A stretch of 64,000 nucleotides of DNA from contig NZ_JAIUIE010000012.1 in assembly GCF_020165495.1 (NCBI RefSeq), forward strand, positions 1-64,000. The letters run 5' to 3'. Position 1 is the first letter of the stretch; every line of letters starts with the position of its first letter. Shown here in pieces: positions 26,369-34,642 of the stretch. The position numbers and the translations under genes are program-made. This DNA comes from Mesorhizobium sp. BR1-1-16. Lineage in GTDB: Bacteria > Pseudomonadota > Alphaproteobacteria > Rhizobiales > Kaistiaceae. The notes beneath the pieces are model-generated. The model ran no database searches and was not told where the DNA came from. It worked only from the letters and a program-made list of their open reading frames with translations.

Positions 26369-27544
26369 GTGAAAGCGCTCGTCTGGCACGGCAAGGAGGA
26401 TATCCGCTGCGACAGCGTCACCGATCCCACGATCGAGGATCCGCGTGACGCGATCATCAAGGTGACGAGTTGCGCCATCTGCGGATCTGATCTCCACCTC
26501 TTCCACAATCTGGTTCCGGCCATGCTGCCCGGCGACATCATGGGCCATGAAACGATGGGCGAGGTCGTCGAGGTCGGATCCGGGATTGGCAATCATCTCA
26601 AAAAAGGCGACCGGATCGTCGTACCCTTTACAATCACCTGCGGCGAGTGCGACCAGTGCCGGCGCGGCAATTTCTCGGTATGCGAGCGGACCAACCGTCG
26701 CAAGGATCTCGCCGACAAAGTCTTCGGACATACGACGGCCGGGCTGTTCGGCTACTCCCATCTGACGGGCGGCTATCCGGGCGGCCAGGCGGAATATCTC
26801 CGCATTCCCTTCGCGGACTCGACGCATATCAAGGTGCCCGACAGCCTTTCGGACGAGCAGGCCTTGTTCCTCAGCGACATTCTGCCGACCGGCTGGCAGG
26901 CCGCCGTCCAATGCGACATCGAGCCGACGGACACCGTTGCCGTCTGGGGCTGCGGGCCGGTCGGCCAGATGGCGATCCGCAGCGCCATCCTGCTCGGTGC
27001 CCGGCAAGTGATCGCCATCGATCGTCTGCCCGAGCGTCTCAGCATGGCGGAGGCGGCCGGCGCGATCACGATCGACCGCGACCAGGAGAGCGTCGTCGAG
27101 CGGCTGAACGAGCTGACAGGCGGCAAGGGTCCCGAAAAGTGCATCGACGCGGTCGGCACGGAGAGCCATGTCGCGCTTTCGTTGCCTGACACGATCTACG
27201 ACCGCGGCATGCAGATGCTGATGATGGAGAATGACCGCCCGCACGTGCTGCGCGAGATCATCTATGTCTGCCGTCCCGCGGGGATCGTCTCGGTTCCTGG
27301 CGTCTATACCGGGCTCGTCGACAAGATCCCGCTGGGCGCCGCAATGAACAAGGGCCTGACTTTCCGCATGGGGCAAACTCATGTGAAGCGCTGGACGGAT
27401 GATCTCGTCCGCCGCATCGAGGAAGAGGAGATCGACCCTTCCTTCGTCATCACCCACACGGCCGGCCTGGAAGAAGGCCCGGAGATGTACGGCCTGTTCC
27501 GCGACAAGCGCGACAGCTGCATCAAGGTCGTCCTCAAGCCGTAA
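26369..27544 (+). CDS. Zinc-dependent alcohol dehydrogenase (formaldehyde-dehydrogenase-like)
   Basis: A 391-residue medium-chain dehydrogenase. Catalytic zinc ligands are in CAICGSDLHLFHN and GHETMGEVVE; the structural-zinc cysteines are in CGECDQCRRGNFSVC; the nucleotide-binding motif is VWGCGPVGQMA. The GTG start has AGGGGG about 8 bp upstream. The length and the GYPGGQAEYLRIP and GLTFRMGQTHVKRW stretches resemble the glutathione-independent formaldehyde dehydrogenase/threonine dehydrogenase-like group that often sits beside stress genes. The next gene follows after 12 bp. Confidence 0.88.
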   Translation: MKALVWHGKEDIRCDSVTDPTIEDPRDAIIKVTSCAICGSDLHLFHNLVPAMLPGDIMGHETMGEVVEVGSGIGNHLKKGDRIVVPFTITCGECDQCRRGNFSVCERTNRRKDLADKVFGHTTAGLFGYSHLTGGYPGGQAEYLRIPFADSTHIKVPDSLSDEQALFLSDILPTGWQAAVQCDIEPTDTVAVWGCGPVGQMAIRSAILLGARQVIAIDRLPERLSMAEAAGAITIDRDQESVVERLNELTGGKGPEKCIDAVGTESHVALSLPDTIYDRGMQMLMMENDRPHVLREIIYVCRPAGIVSVPGVYTGLVDKIPLGAAMNKGLTFRMGQTHVKRWTDDLVRRIEEEEIDPSFVITHTAGLEEGPEMYGLFRDKRDSCIKVVLKP

Positions 27545-27556
27545 CGAGGTAATCCG

Positions 27557-28282
27557 ATGTTCTCGCTCGCCAATCTGACGCGTCCCGCCGCAGACCCCAA
27601 GATCATCGCCACCGGCCCTTCCAGCCTGCCAGGCTCCGACAGGCTCGCGCGCGGTCTTGGCTGGTTCAGCATCGGGCTCGGCCTGACGGAATTGCTCGCG
27701 CCCAAAGCCTTGACGCGCTGGCTCGGCATGTCTGGCATGGAGGGTCTCGTCCGCTGTGTCGGCGTTCGCGAAATCGCAGCGGGCGTGCTGACCCTTTCAA
27801 CGGAAAAGCGGACGGGCGTCGCCAGCCGCATCTTCGGCGATGGGCTGGACATCGCCGCCCTGGCGACGGCGCTTGGACCCCATAATCCCAAGCGGCACAA
27901 TGCCGGACTGGCACTCGCCCTTGTCGCTGGCGTGACTTTGCTCGACATCGCCACCAGCAAAGCGCTCGCCGATAGCCATGCGCGCCGCGAAAAGCCACGC
28001 AGCTTCAGCGATCGCAGCGGCTTTCCGAAGGGAACAGCAGCTGCGCACGGTGCGGCGCGGCAGGAGCGGCAACGGAAATCGGATCAGGAGTCAGCCAGAG
28101 AACAGCCACGGCAGGCAGGCCCTCATCCCGGACCGAAGACGGACGGCCCCACAGCGGCTGCAAGCGGCCATCCCCCGGAGCGCACCAAGGCGTCCGAGCA
28201 GGCACGGAGTGACCGGCCGAACGGCCCGGAGAGTGCGTCAACCACACCGACCTCGCACGAGCCGAAACTATACCCCGGGTGA
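27557..28282 (+). CDS. Conserved membrane protein with a long disordered tail
   Basis: A 241-residue protein. Residues about 25-140 carry hydrophobic segments and the pattern SDRLARGLGWFSIGLGL, LVRCVGVREIAAGVLTL and GDGLDIAALATAL, which recurs in small membrane proteins often next to cyclase/dehydrase-like proteins. The last 100 residues are polar and low in complexity (Gln, Arg, Pro, Ser), probably disordered. It lies 12 bp behind the alcohol dehydrogenase and is likely co-transcribed. Function not known. Confidence 0.7.
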   Translation: MFSLANLTRPAADPKIIATGPSSLPGSDRLARGLGWFSIGLGLTELLAPKALTRWLGMSGMEGLVRCVGVREIAAGVLTLSTEKRTGVASRIFGDGLDIAALATALGPHNPKRHNAGLALALVAGVTLLDIATSKALADSHARREKPRSFSDRSGFPKGTAAAHGAARQERQRKSDQESAREQPRQAGPHPGPKTDGPTAAASGHPPERTKASEQARSDRPNGPESASTTPTSHEPKLYPG

Positions 28283-28364
28283 TCGCTGCCAAAAGCTACG
28301 GCACTGCGGCATCAGCGGAACGTCTCGCACAACGAACCGCAGCCCAAGCACAGCGAAAAGCCAG

Positions 28365-29084
28365 TCAGTGCTTGTGGAGCGGACCCAGCAACCGGACATA
28401 TTCGGCCTCGGGCACACCATAGGCGTCGGCGGCAAAGGCCTTCAGCCCTTCCCGATCACGGATCGTCACCAATCCGCGGGTCGAGTGGATGAAGCGGTTT
28501 CCCTCAAGCACATGCAAGGCTGTCGTGACGCTGGGTCGCCGCACGGCGAGCATGATGGAAATATATTCGTGGGTCAGCGCGATCTGATTTCCGTCGACGC
28601 GATCGTGACACATCAGCAACCATCGTGCCAACCGCTCCTCTACGTGGTGAACGGCGTTGGAAAGAGCAGTATAGGCGGATTGCGTCGATAGAACTTGTAC
28701 AAATCGAAGAAAGACAGCGTGCAGACCGGGATTATTGCTCAGGACTTTTTTGAATTGTTCAGCCTCGACGCGATAACCATGCCCGGCGACCTGAACGGTT
28801 ATGTCGTGAACGATCGAATCGGAACCGAGGATCGCGGCCGTCGGCATGATGCCGTCCCGGCCGACAAGCCCGACTTCGGCTTTCAGACCCTCCGGTGATC
28901 GGCCGACGATCGAGCCAATTCCCGACTCGATAAAATAGTAATGGGTGATCGGCTTTTCAGCCTCCACAACGATATAGCTTTTCGGCAGATCGACAGGTTC
29001 GAGATGAGACGCCAGGGCCTCGAAGTCTGCGGGCTCGAGAAGGGTCAGGATCTGATTCTGCAGGGCGGATTGCCGGAGGCGCAT
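28365..29084 (-). CDS. Crp/Fnr-family transcriptional regulator
   Basis: A 239-residue protein with a cyclic-nucleotide-binding-like domain (about 15-130; SYIVVEAEKPITHYYFIESG) and a Crp-type helix-turn-helix (about 145-220; LTHEYISIMLAVRRPSVTTA). There are no N-terminal cysteines for an Fe-S cluster, so it is not a classic oxygen-sensing FNR. The start at 29084 is chosen for AAGGG upstream; ATG 29108 or 29171 would add 8 or 29 residues. It is divergent from the receiver protein at 29282. Confidence 0.85.
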   Translation of the reverse strand: MRLRQSALQNQILTLLEPADFEALASHLEPVDLPKSYIVVEAEKPITHYYFIESGIGSIVGRSPEGLKAEVGLVGRDGIMPTAAILGSDSIVHDITVQVAGHGYRVEAEQFKKVLSNNPGLHAVFLRFVQVLSTQSAYTALSNAVHHVEERLARWLLMCHDRVDGNQIALTHEYISIMLAVRRPSVTTALHVLEGNRFIHSTRGLVTIRDREGLKAFAADAYGVPEAEYVRLLGPLHKH

Positions 29085-29281
29085 TGAAGGCCCTTCTCGC
29101 GGGAGCATGGGAGCTCGGTCGTAGTCGCTGGAAGGCCAAGCAATCGAAGCCCTCTCGTAGTTCTGCAACATGTCCCATTCAAGGCAGGGTCAGCCAGCGT
29201 ACAGTGCATTGACCAGCGGCCGTCACACACTACGGTCGTGGAAGCACATGTTCTGGATGCTTGAGCGCGAGACCACGACGA

Positions 29282-29671
29282 ATGCAGGCCGATGGGTTTC
29301 GTCTCATCATCGTCGAAGACGAGCCGATCATTGCGATGATGGTTGAGGAGATGGCCATCGAGCTTGGATGGCGAGTCGAGGGCCTGGCCGATTCCGAGGC
29401 TGGCGCCGCCGCATTGCTCAACACTTCAAAACCGGACCTCGCTCTGCTCGATATCCATCTGGGCAGCGACTCCGGCCTGCGCGTTGCGGAGATATGTCGA
29501 GGTCGCGGTGTTCCGGTCGTCTTCATGACAGGATATCCGGAGACCGACATCCCGCCGCGATGCGGCGACGCGCCGATCCTGTTGAAGCCGTTTCTGCCGG
29601 CTGAACTGGGGCGCGCGGCAAAGCGCAGCCTTCAGTCGGGAAGCGCTACCTCGCCCTGCGATCATTCCTGA
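29282..29671 (+). CDS. Single-domain response regulator (receiver only)
   Basis: A 129-residue receiver domain and nothing else. The acidic pair is in LIIVEDEP, the phosphoacceptor Asp in LALLDIHLG, the Thr in VVFMTGYPE and the Lys in ILLKPF. A TTG at 29261 could add seven residues. No kinase gene is adjacent. In alphaproteobacteria such proteins often belong to stress or phosphorelay circuits; the neighbouring stress genes fit that. Confidence 0.85.
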   Translation: MQADGFRLIIVEDEPIIAMMVEEMAIELGWRVEGLADSEAGAAALLNTSKPDLALLDIHLGSDSGLRVAEICRGRGVPVVFMTGYPETDIPPRCGDAPILLKPFLPAELGRAAKRSLQSGSATSPCDHS

Positions 29672-29825
29672 CGGCGCGGATCGGGCAGCTCACAATGCGA
29701 ACGCGCCGCCGGCATGATCTCGCGCCAAACGAGCCGGCTCGCACTGTCAGCGACAGCGCCATTCAGCGTCCTGCCGGAGAGGCGGCACCGCGAGCTAGCG
29801 CCAAGGTCCGCTATCGAACCAAGCG

Positions 29826-29850
29826 GGAACACCGGCCCGTCGAGGTCATT
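29826..29850 (+). promoter_or_regulatory. Candidate EcfG-type (general stress) promoter
   Basis: GGAAC, 16 bp, CATT; 51 bp before the KGG-like gene. The alphaproteobacterial EcfG consensus is GGAAC-N16/17-CGTT, so one -10 base differs. The same form occurs before the manganese catalase gene. Confidence 0.4.
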
Positions 29851-29900
29851 GATTTTCCGCAGCCTGGGAGATGGTTCCGGGTCATGTGAGGAAACCCAAA

Positions 29901-30227
29901 ATGGGAAATCAAAGCAATCAGAGCGGCGGCTCCACCCGTGGCGGCACGCCGGAACAGCATGCCGAGGCCGGCCGCCAGAGCCACAAGAACGACGACGCCA
30001 AGAGCAGCGCGGGCAGCAAGTCATCAGGCGCTCAGCAGGGTGGCTCGACCCGTGGCGGCACGCCCGAGCAGCACGCCGAGGCTGGGCGCCAGAGCCACAA
30101 GAACGATGACAACAAGAGCAGCGGCGAGAGCCGTTCGTCGGGCGGCCAGCAGGGTGGCTCGACCCGCGGCAGTTCGACCGAACAGCACGGCGGCACAGGC
30201 CGTCAGAGCCACAAGACCGACAAGTAA
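29901..30227 (+). CDS. KGG-like stress-repeat protein
   Basis: A 108-residue, highly polar, probably disordered protein. It is made of near-identical units beginning GGSTRGGTPEQHAEAGRQSH, which resemble the KGG / stress-induced acidophilic repeat motif (GG-x-R-G-G ... E ... G-x-K/Q-S/G-G/H). GAGGAAA precedes the ATG at 29901. It is followed by a strong terminator and preceded by a candidate EcfG promoter, so it is probably a single-gene stress transcript. Confidence 0.8.
   Translation: MGNQSNQSGGSTRGGTPEQHAEAGRQSHKNDDAKSSAGSKSSGAQQGGSTRGGTPEQHAEAGRQSHKNDDNKSSGESRSSGGQQGGSTRGSSTEQHGGTGRQSHKTDK
29925..30227 (+). repeat. 114-bp tandem repeat within the KGG-like gene
   Basis: Units start at 29925, 30039 and 30153, exactly 114 bp (38 codons) apart. 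The first two are nearly identical at protein level; the third is diverged and cut short by the stop codon. Confidence 0.85.
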
Positions 30228-30235
30228 TCGACCTT

Positions 30236-30268
30236 GGCCCATCCCCGCGAAGGGGATGGGCCTTTCTT
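30236..30268 (+). terminator. Rho-independent terminator of the KGG-like gene
   Basis: A perfect 11-bp stem (GGCCCATCCCC / GGGGATGGGCC) with a 5-nt loop followed by TTTCTT, 9 bp after the stop codon. Confidence 0.9.
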
Positions 30269-30321
30269 CGCGCGAAATGCGCACCGGCACATGCTTCAGT
30301 TCAGGTTGGCCTGAGTAAAGG

Positions 30322-30756
30322 TCAACGACAGGCGATGAGAGGTTGCCAGCCAAGCCTCGCCGCGCGCCTTCGGGCGAAGGCCTTGAAGCGCACGATCACC
30401 ATGGCGAGGATCGCCGTCACCCGCTCCTGCCGCAACCCGTCGACGACATAGGCCGAGACGCCGGCATCAACAGCCGCCTCGATCGTCGCGAGGCCCGAGC
30501 GATCGACGAACATCGCGATCGGACGCTTCACTGCAAGCGAAAGCTGGAACATGTTTTCCAGCATGTCACGATTGGGATTTTCGAGATTGATGACGATGAC
30601 ATCGGGTTCGAGCTCGGCGATTCGCCTGGCGATGCCCGGCACGTCATGGACCAGCGTGGCACGCTCATGCCCGGCATCGCGCAGTCCCGCTTCGATGATC
30701 GAAGCGCGGATGCGGGTCTCGTCGATGACCAGGATTGTGAGCGGGGCTGGATTCAT
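30322..30756 (-). CDS. NasT/AmiR-type response regulator lacking the ANTAR domain
   Basis: A 144-residue protein that matches the pseudo-receiver part of NasT-like antiterminators: ILVIDETRIRASIIEAGLRD, VIVINLENPNRDMLENMFQL and KRPIAMFVDRSG, then AVDAGVSAYVVDGLRQERV. Intact relatives continue after a RFxAFA stretch with a coiled coil and an RNA-binding ANTAR domain of about 60 residues. Here the match stops at RFKAFARRR and a 17-residue unrelated end follows; no ANTAR coding was found downstream in any frame. It is therefore truncated: either a pseudogene remnant or a receiver-only protein. ATG 30798 is an alternative start. Confidence 0.75.
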   Translation of the reverse strand: MNPAPLTILVIDETRIRASIIEAGLRDAGHERATLVHDVPGIARRIAELEPDVIVINLENPNRDMLENMFQLSLAVKRPIAMFVDRSGLATIEAAVDAGVSAYVVDGLRQERVTAILAMVIVRFKAFARRRAARLGWQPLIACR

Positions 30757-30950
30757 GCAGCCATAGTGCCGAGAAGGACGCTTTGCACGATGCGGCAAAG
30801 CCGGCTCTGTCGATCAAGGCGCAATGTCGGCATCCGCCCTGCTGGTTCGTTCTTGGGAAGGAAGCTGCAAACTGGCGCGTTCGGCCTCGAGAGGCCCGGC
30901 CATCACGGCAGTATCCTCGACAGCGTCCCTCGAGCAACCGGAGCCTCGGC

Positions 30951-31601
30951 ATGCCCCCCGTCATCACAGCCTTTGAAAAATCCCCCGACCGCGGCCGCGG
31001 GCAGGCGCGCGACATGCGGGTCCGCTGGGCGTTTGAAGAGGTGGGGCAGCCTTATGAGGTTCGCCTCGTCTCTTTCGCCGACATGAAGGAGCCGGCCCAT
31101 CGCGCGCTCCATCCTTTCGGGCAGATTCCGACCTATGAGGAGGACGGCCTCGCGCTTTTTGAGTCCGGCGCCATCGTGCTGCATATCGCGGAGCGCCATG
31201 ACGGGCTGCTGCCGGGCGATGCGATGGCCCGGGCGCGGGCGATCACATGGATGTTCGCTGCACTCAGCACCCTGGAGCCGCCAATCCTTGATCTTACCTA
31301 TGCAAAGATCGTCGAGCGCGCCGAGCCCTGGTATGCGCAGCGCCTGCCGATCGTCGAAGATCGGATTCGCGTGCGGCTCAACGAGCTCTCCCTGCGTCTC
31401 GGCGATGCCGAATGGCTCGATGGCGATTTCAGCGCTGGCGATCTGATGATGGTAACGGTGGTGCGCCGGCTGAACGGATCTGGCCTTCTGGAGGACTATC
31501 CCCGTCTCCTTGCCTATGTTGCGCGCGGCGAAGCGCGGCCGGCTTTCCAGCGCGCCTTCGACGACCAATTGGCGGTCTTCACCGCCGCGTCGGCTGGTTG
31601 A
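30951..31601 (+). CDS. Glutathione S-transferase family protein
   Basis: A 216-residue protein with a thioredoxin-like N-terminal domain (ARDMRVRWAFEEVGQPYEVR; HPFGQIPTYEEDGLALFESG with the cis-Pro and the Glu-Ser pair that binds glutathione) and an all-helical C-terminal domain (about 95-210; FSAGDLMMVTVVRRL). GGAG precedes the ATG. The substrate cannot be told. It is divergent from the truncated NasT-like gene. Confidence 0.85.
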   Translation: MPPVITAFEKSPDRGRGQARDMRVRWAFEEVGQPYEVRLVSFADMKEPAHRALHPFGQIPTYEEDGLALFESGAIVLHIAERHDGLLPGDAMARARAITWMFAALSTLEPPILDLTYAKIVERAEPWYAQRLPIVEDRIRVRLNELSLRLGDAEWLDGDFSAGDLMMVTVVRRLNGSGLLEDYPRLLAYVARGEARPAFQRAFDDQLAVFTAASAG

Positions 31602-31706
31602 CTGGAACGCGCCGGATGGAGCTGCCGCGTTGACTGCGGGCAGAAGCGGCCCGACACTCGGTCGCGCCGCCTTCACCGCCGCCGCAGACCAGCAAGAGAG
31701 AGCATC

Positions 31707-31922
31707 ATGACCGTCAAGGAACTCATTGCGAAGCTCGAAGCCCTCAACCTGCCCGATGCCGAGGTGATGATCGCCGGGGAGGATGACGGCTTCGACCTCG
31801 TCCGGCGCGTCGACACGCGCAACGTCAAGGAGACGCCCGTAGAGACCTGGACAGCGAGCGATCTTGAGCTCGCGGATGCGTCTGACGGCGTGACGTTCGC
31901 CTATTTGAGCACGAGCGCCTGA
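31707..31922 (+). CDS. Small acidic protein of unknown function
   Basis: 71 residues, starting MTVKELIAKLEALNLPDAEV, acidic, no signal peptide or membrane segment. AGAGAGAG precedes the ATG. Only 6 bp separate it from the DUF1801-like gene, so both are likely one unit. Not recognised beyond that. Confidence 0.6.
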   Translation: MTVKELIAKLEALNLPDAEVMIAGEDDGFDLVRRVDTRNVKETPVETWTASDLELADASDGVTFAYLSTSA

Positions 31923-31928
31923 CCTCCG

Positions 31929-32351
31929 ATGACCGACAAGGATGACAAGGACAGCGGCGCGGCGTCGCGGCTGATCGACCAGCGCATCAGCGAGCTCGGC
32001 GATTGGCGCGGTGAACGGCTCGCACATATGCGGATGCTGATCCGCGCGGCCGAACCGGGCATCATTGAGGAATGGAAATGGCGCGGTGTGCCGGTCTGGT
32101 CGCATGCCGGCATCATCTGCACCGGGGAAACCTATAAGGAGGTCGTGAAGCTGACCTTCGCCAAGGGCGCATCGCTGCCGGACCCCTCAGGCCTCTTCAA
32201 TGCCAGCCTCACCGGCAACACGCGCCGGGCGATCGATATTCGCGTCGGCGACACCATCGACGATGAAGACTTCAAGGCCCTCGTCCGTGCGGCGGCCGCG
32301 CTGAACAGCGCACCACGCCCTGCCCGCACCAGAACGCCGGCCGCGCGGTAG
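31929..32351 (+). CDS. DUF1801-type protein (YdhG-like)
   Basis: 140 residues with the DUF1801 pattern: WRGERLAHMRMLIRAAEPGI followed by IEEWKWRGVPVWSHAGIICTG and YKEVVKLTFAKGA. The family has a small alpha/beta fold of unknown biochemical role. The C-terminal 15 residues are Ala/Arg/Pro-rich. Confidence 0.75.
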   Translation: MTDKDDKDSGAASRLIDQRISELGDWRGERLAHMRMLIRAAEPGIIEEWKWRGVPVWSHAGIICTGETYKEVVKLTFAKGASLPDPSGLFNASLTGNTRRAIDIRVGDTIDDEDFKALVRAAAALNSAPRPARTRTPAAR

Positions 32352-32535
32352 CGGCCGGGAATTTCGCGTGCGCCCGGTCAGCCGGTGCCGCACGCCGATC
32401 GTCCTCCATCATTTCCGAAGTCGTGAGCAAGGACTCGACGGATACGCTCGACTCCGCTAGAAATCGTACACGAAATGAATTGCATTGTGCGCTAAGCTGC
32501 TGACGCGCGGATCTTGGGACATACGAAGCCGGTCG

Positions 32536-33240
32536 ATGAACACGCTTGCCAGCCTCGATGCGCCGCTGTTCCAACCGCTCGACCGCGAGGCCTCGATTTA
32601 TGAGGCGATCCGCGAGGACATCATCTCCGGCCGCCTGCCCGCTAATGCCCGCCTGATCGTCGCCGACCTGGCTGCCCAGCACGGTACGTCAACCAATCCG
32701 GTGCGCGAGGCGCTGCAGCAGCTTCGCGGCGAAGGCTTCGTCGTGATGGCGCAGAACCGCGGCGCGCGCGTGCGGCCGATCGACGAGGACTTCATTCGCG
32801 ACATCTACGAGATCGAGGTGCTGATCGAGCCGGCATTGACGCGCTGGTTTGTCGGCATCGCCACCGACCCCGATATCGAGACGCTCGAAGCGCTGCACGC
32901 CGAAATGGTCGCGCTGAACTACGCCGACCCGATCCGTCACGGCCTACTCGATACGCAGTTCCATCACACGATGTATCAGCGCCACTACAACCGCCACGCT
33001 GTCGATCTGTGGTGGAAGCATCGCGAGATCCTGCGCGCGATCAGCCGCCGGCATCGGACCTCGCTCGGCCGCCAGGCCGCCGTCATGCGGGAGCATGCGG
33101 AAGTGCTTGAGGCGATCAAGGCACACGACGATCAGGCCGCTGCAGCGATCATCGCGCGGCATGTCGAAGGATCCGGCCGGCACATCATCGAGCAAATGCG
33201 CGCGTCGCGGCACAATATCCATAAAGACAAGGTGGAATAA
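32536..33240 (+). CDS. FCD-domain GntR transcriptional regulator
   Basis: A 234-residue protein: GntR winged helix (about 20-85; LIVADLAAQHGTSTNPVREA, LQQLRGEGFVV, QNRGARVRP) and an FCD domain (about 95-225; IYEIEVLIEPALTRWFV, DTQFHHTMYQRHYN, REHAEVLEAIKAHD). ATG 32536 is used; an in-frame TTG at 32485 is the earliest start. It lies 31 bp before a sugar-acid dehydratase gene on the same strand and is the likely local regulator of that pair. Confidence 0.88.
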   Translation: MNTLASLDAPLFQPLDREASIYEAIREDIISGRLPANARLIVADLAAQHGTSTNPVREALQQLRGEGFVVMAQNRGARVRPIDEDFIRDIYEIEVLIEPALTRWFVGIATDPDIETLEALHAEMVALNYADPIRHGLLDTQFHHTMYQRHYNRHAVDLWWKHREILRAISRRHRTSLGRQAAVMREHAEVLEAIKAHDDQAAAAIIARHVEGSGRHIIEQMRASRHNIHKDKVE

Positions 33241-33271
33241 CCACCATGATTAATCCTATGGAGGGAATGTC

Positions 33272-34597
33272 TTGTCCATTGCGTCAGAGCCACTGGAGCT
33301 AGTCGAGAGCGTCGAGAACGGCATTCGCACGGCCTCGCAGCCATCAAAGCTTCGGATTACAGATGTCCGCGTGGCGACGATTGTCGGGCACGGCTATTAT
33401 CCGATCCTCCGGATCGATACGAACCAGGGCATCTATGGCCTTGGCGAAGTGCGCGATGGCGCCCATCCGGACACCGCGCTTAGGCTGAAGCATCTGCTGA
33501 TCGGCCAGAACCCGTGCAATGTCGACTACCTCTTCAAGTCAATCAAACGCTATGGCGGCGACAGCCGCGAGGCCGGCGGCGTCTGCGGCATCGAGATCGC
33601 GCTGATGGATCTCGTCGGCAAGGTCTATGGCATCCCCTGCTATCAGCTGCTCGGCGGCAAATATCGCGACAAGGTTCGGCTCTATGGCGATACCCCCGCG
33701 CCGCGCAATCAGACGCCCGAGGGCTATGTCGAGGTCGTGATGAAGCGCAAGGCGCTCGGCCTCACCTTCATCAAGTTCGATCTTCCGGCGCGGCTGTTCG
33801 AAAAGACGCCGGGCGCGCTGGTCGGCAGCGCGACCAAGCATGAGTATTATCAATATAATCAATGGTATGTGCCGGGCCGTGGCGCGGGTCCGCGTATCAG
33901 CGAGCGCGGCGTGGAACTTGCGGCGGAAATCTGCGGCGCGGTCCGCGCGGCCGTCGGCGACGAGATCTCGCTCTGCACCGATCATTTCGGTGAAGGTTAT
34001 GTCACCGCCGACGAGGCGATCCGTATCGGCAAGGCGATCGAGCCCTATAATCTCGCCTGGATCGAGGATGTCATGCCCTGGCGCGACATCGCCGGGCACA
34101 AGAAGGTGGCCGATGCGCTGCTGACGCCGGTCGCAGCCGGCGAAGATCTCTATCTCTTCGAGGGCTTCCGCGAGGCGATCGAGACCCGCGCCTTCGACAT
34201 CATTCATCCCGACATGCTGTCCTCGGGCGGCCTTTCCGAGACCAAGCGCATCGCCGACCATGCCGAGCGCTACGGCATCCCGACCGCGCTGCATGCCTGC
34301 TGCTCGCCGGTCGGCTTCATGGCGAATGTTCATCTCGGCGCATCGATCGCAAGCCTTGTCGCCGTCGAGCATCACGGTCTCGACCTGCCGTTCTTCCGCG
34401 ATCTCGTGAAGGGTCTCGACGCCAACTACATGGCCGACGGCTATGTGACCGTGCCGGATGCGCCGGGTCTCGGCATCGACCTCAACGAGGACGTGATCCG
34501 CGAGAACCTTCGCAAGACCGCCAGCTATTTCAACGACACCACCGAATGGAACGAACTGCGCGTCGGCGCCGACTTCCGAGGACATGAGGACGACTGA
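33272..34597 (+). CDS. Enolase-superfamily acid-sugar dehydratase with N-terminal extension
   Basis: A 441-residue protein. About 27 extra residues precede the usual start of the family (LRITDVRVATIVGHGYYPIL). Barrel residues: Lys in FIKFDLPAR, Asp-His in LCTDHFGEGY, Glu in WIEDVMPW, Glu in AGEDLYLF, His in ALHACCSP. An insertion around residues 180-215 is rich in Tyr and Gly. The start is a TTG at 33272 with GGAGGG 6 nt upstream, which decides it. It follows the GntR gene and precedes another dehydratase. Substrate unknown. Confidence 0.85.
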   Translation: MSIASEPLELVESVENGIRTASQPSKLRITDVRVATIVGHGYYPILRIDTNQGIYGLGEVRDGAHPDTALRLKHLLIGQNPCNVDYLFKSIKRYGGDSREAGGVCGIEIALMDLVGKVYGIPCYQLLGGKYRDKVRLYGDTPAPRNQTPEGYVEVVMKRKALGLTFIKFDLPARLFEKTPGALVGSATKHEYYQYNQWYVPGRGAGPRISERGVELAAEICGAVRAAVGDEISLCTDHFGEGYVTADEAIRIGKAIEPYNLAWIEDVMPWRDIAGHKKVADALLTPVAAGEDLYLFEGFREAIETRAFDIIHPDMLSSGGLSETKRIADHAERYGIPTALHACCSPVGFMANVHLGASIASLVAVEHHGLDLPFFRDLVKGLDANYMADGYVTVPDAPGLGIDLNEDVIRENLRKTASYFNDTTEWNELRVGADFRGHEDD

Positions 34598-34642
34598 ACC
34601 GATGCCTCCGTCCAAAAGGCATGCTCAGCGCGAAAGACATCC

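Noticed and set aside
29695-29889. A 64-codon Arg-rich frame
   Set aside because: Poor start context and composition of a chance frame; it overlaps the candidate promoter of the KGG-like gene.
912-31633. A 17-bp exact match between 912-928 and 31614-31630
   Set aside because: A single match of this length in GC-rich DNA of this size can occur by chance and has no structural context such as ends of an element.
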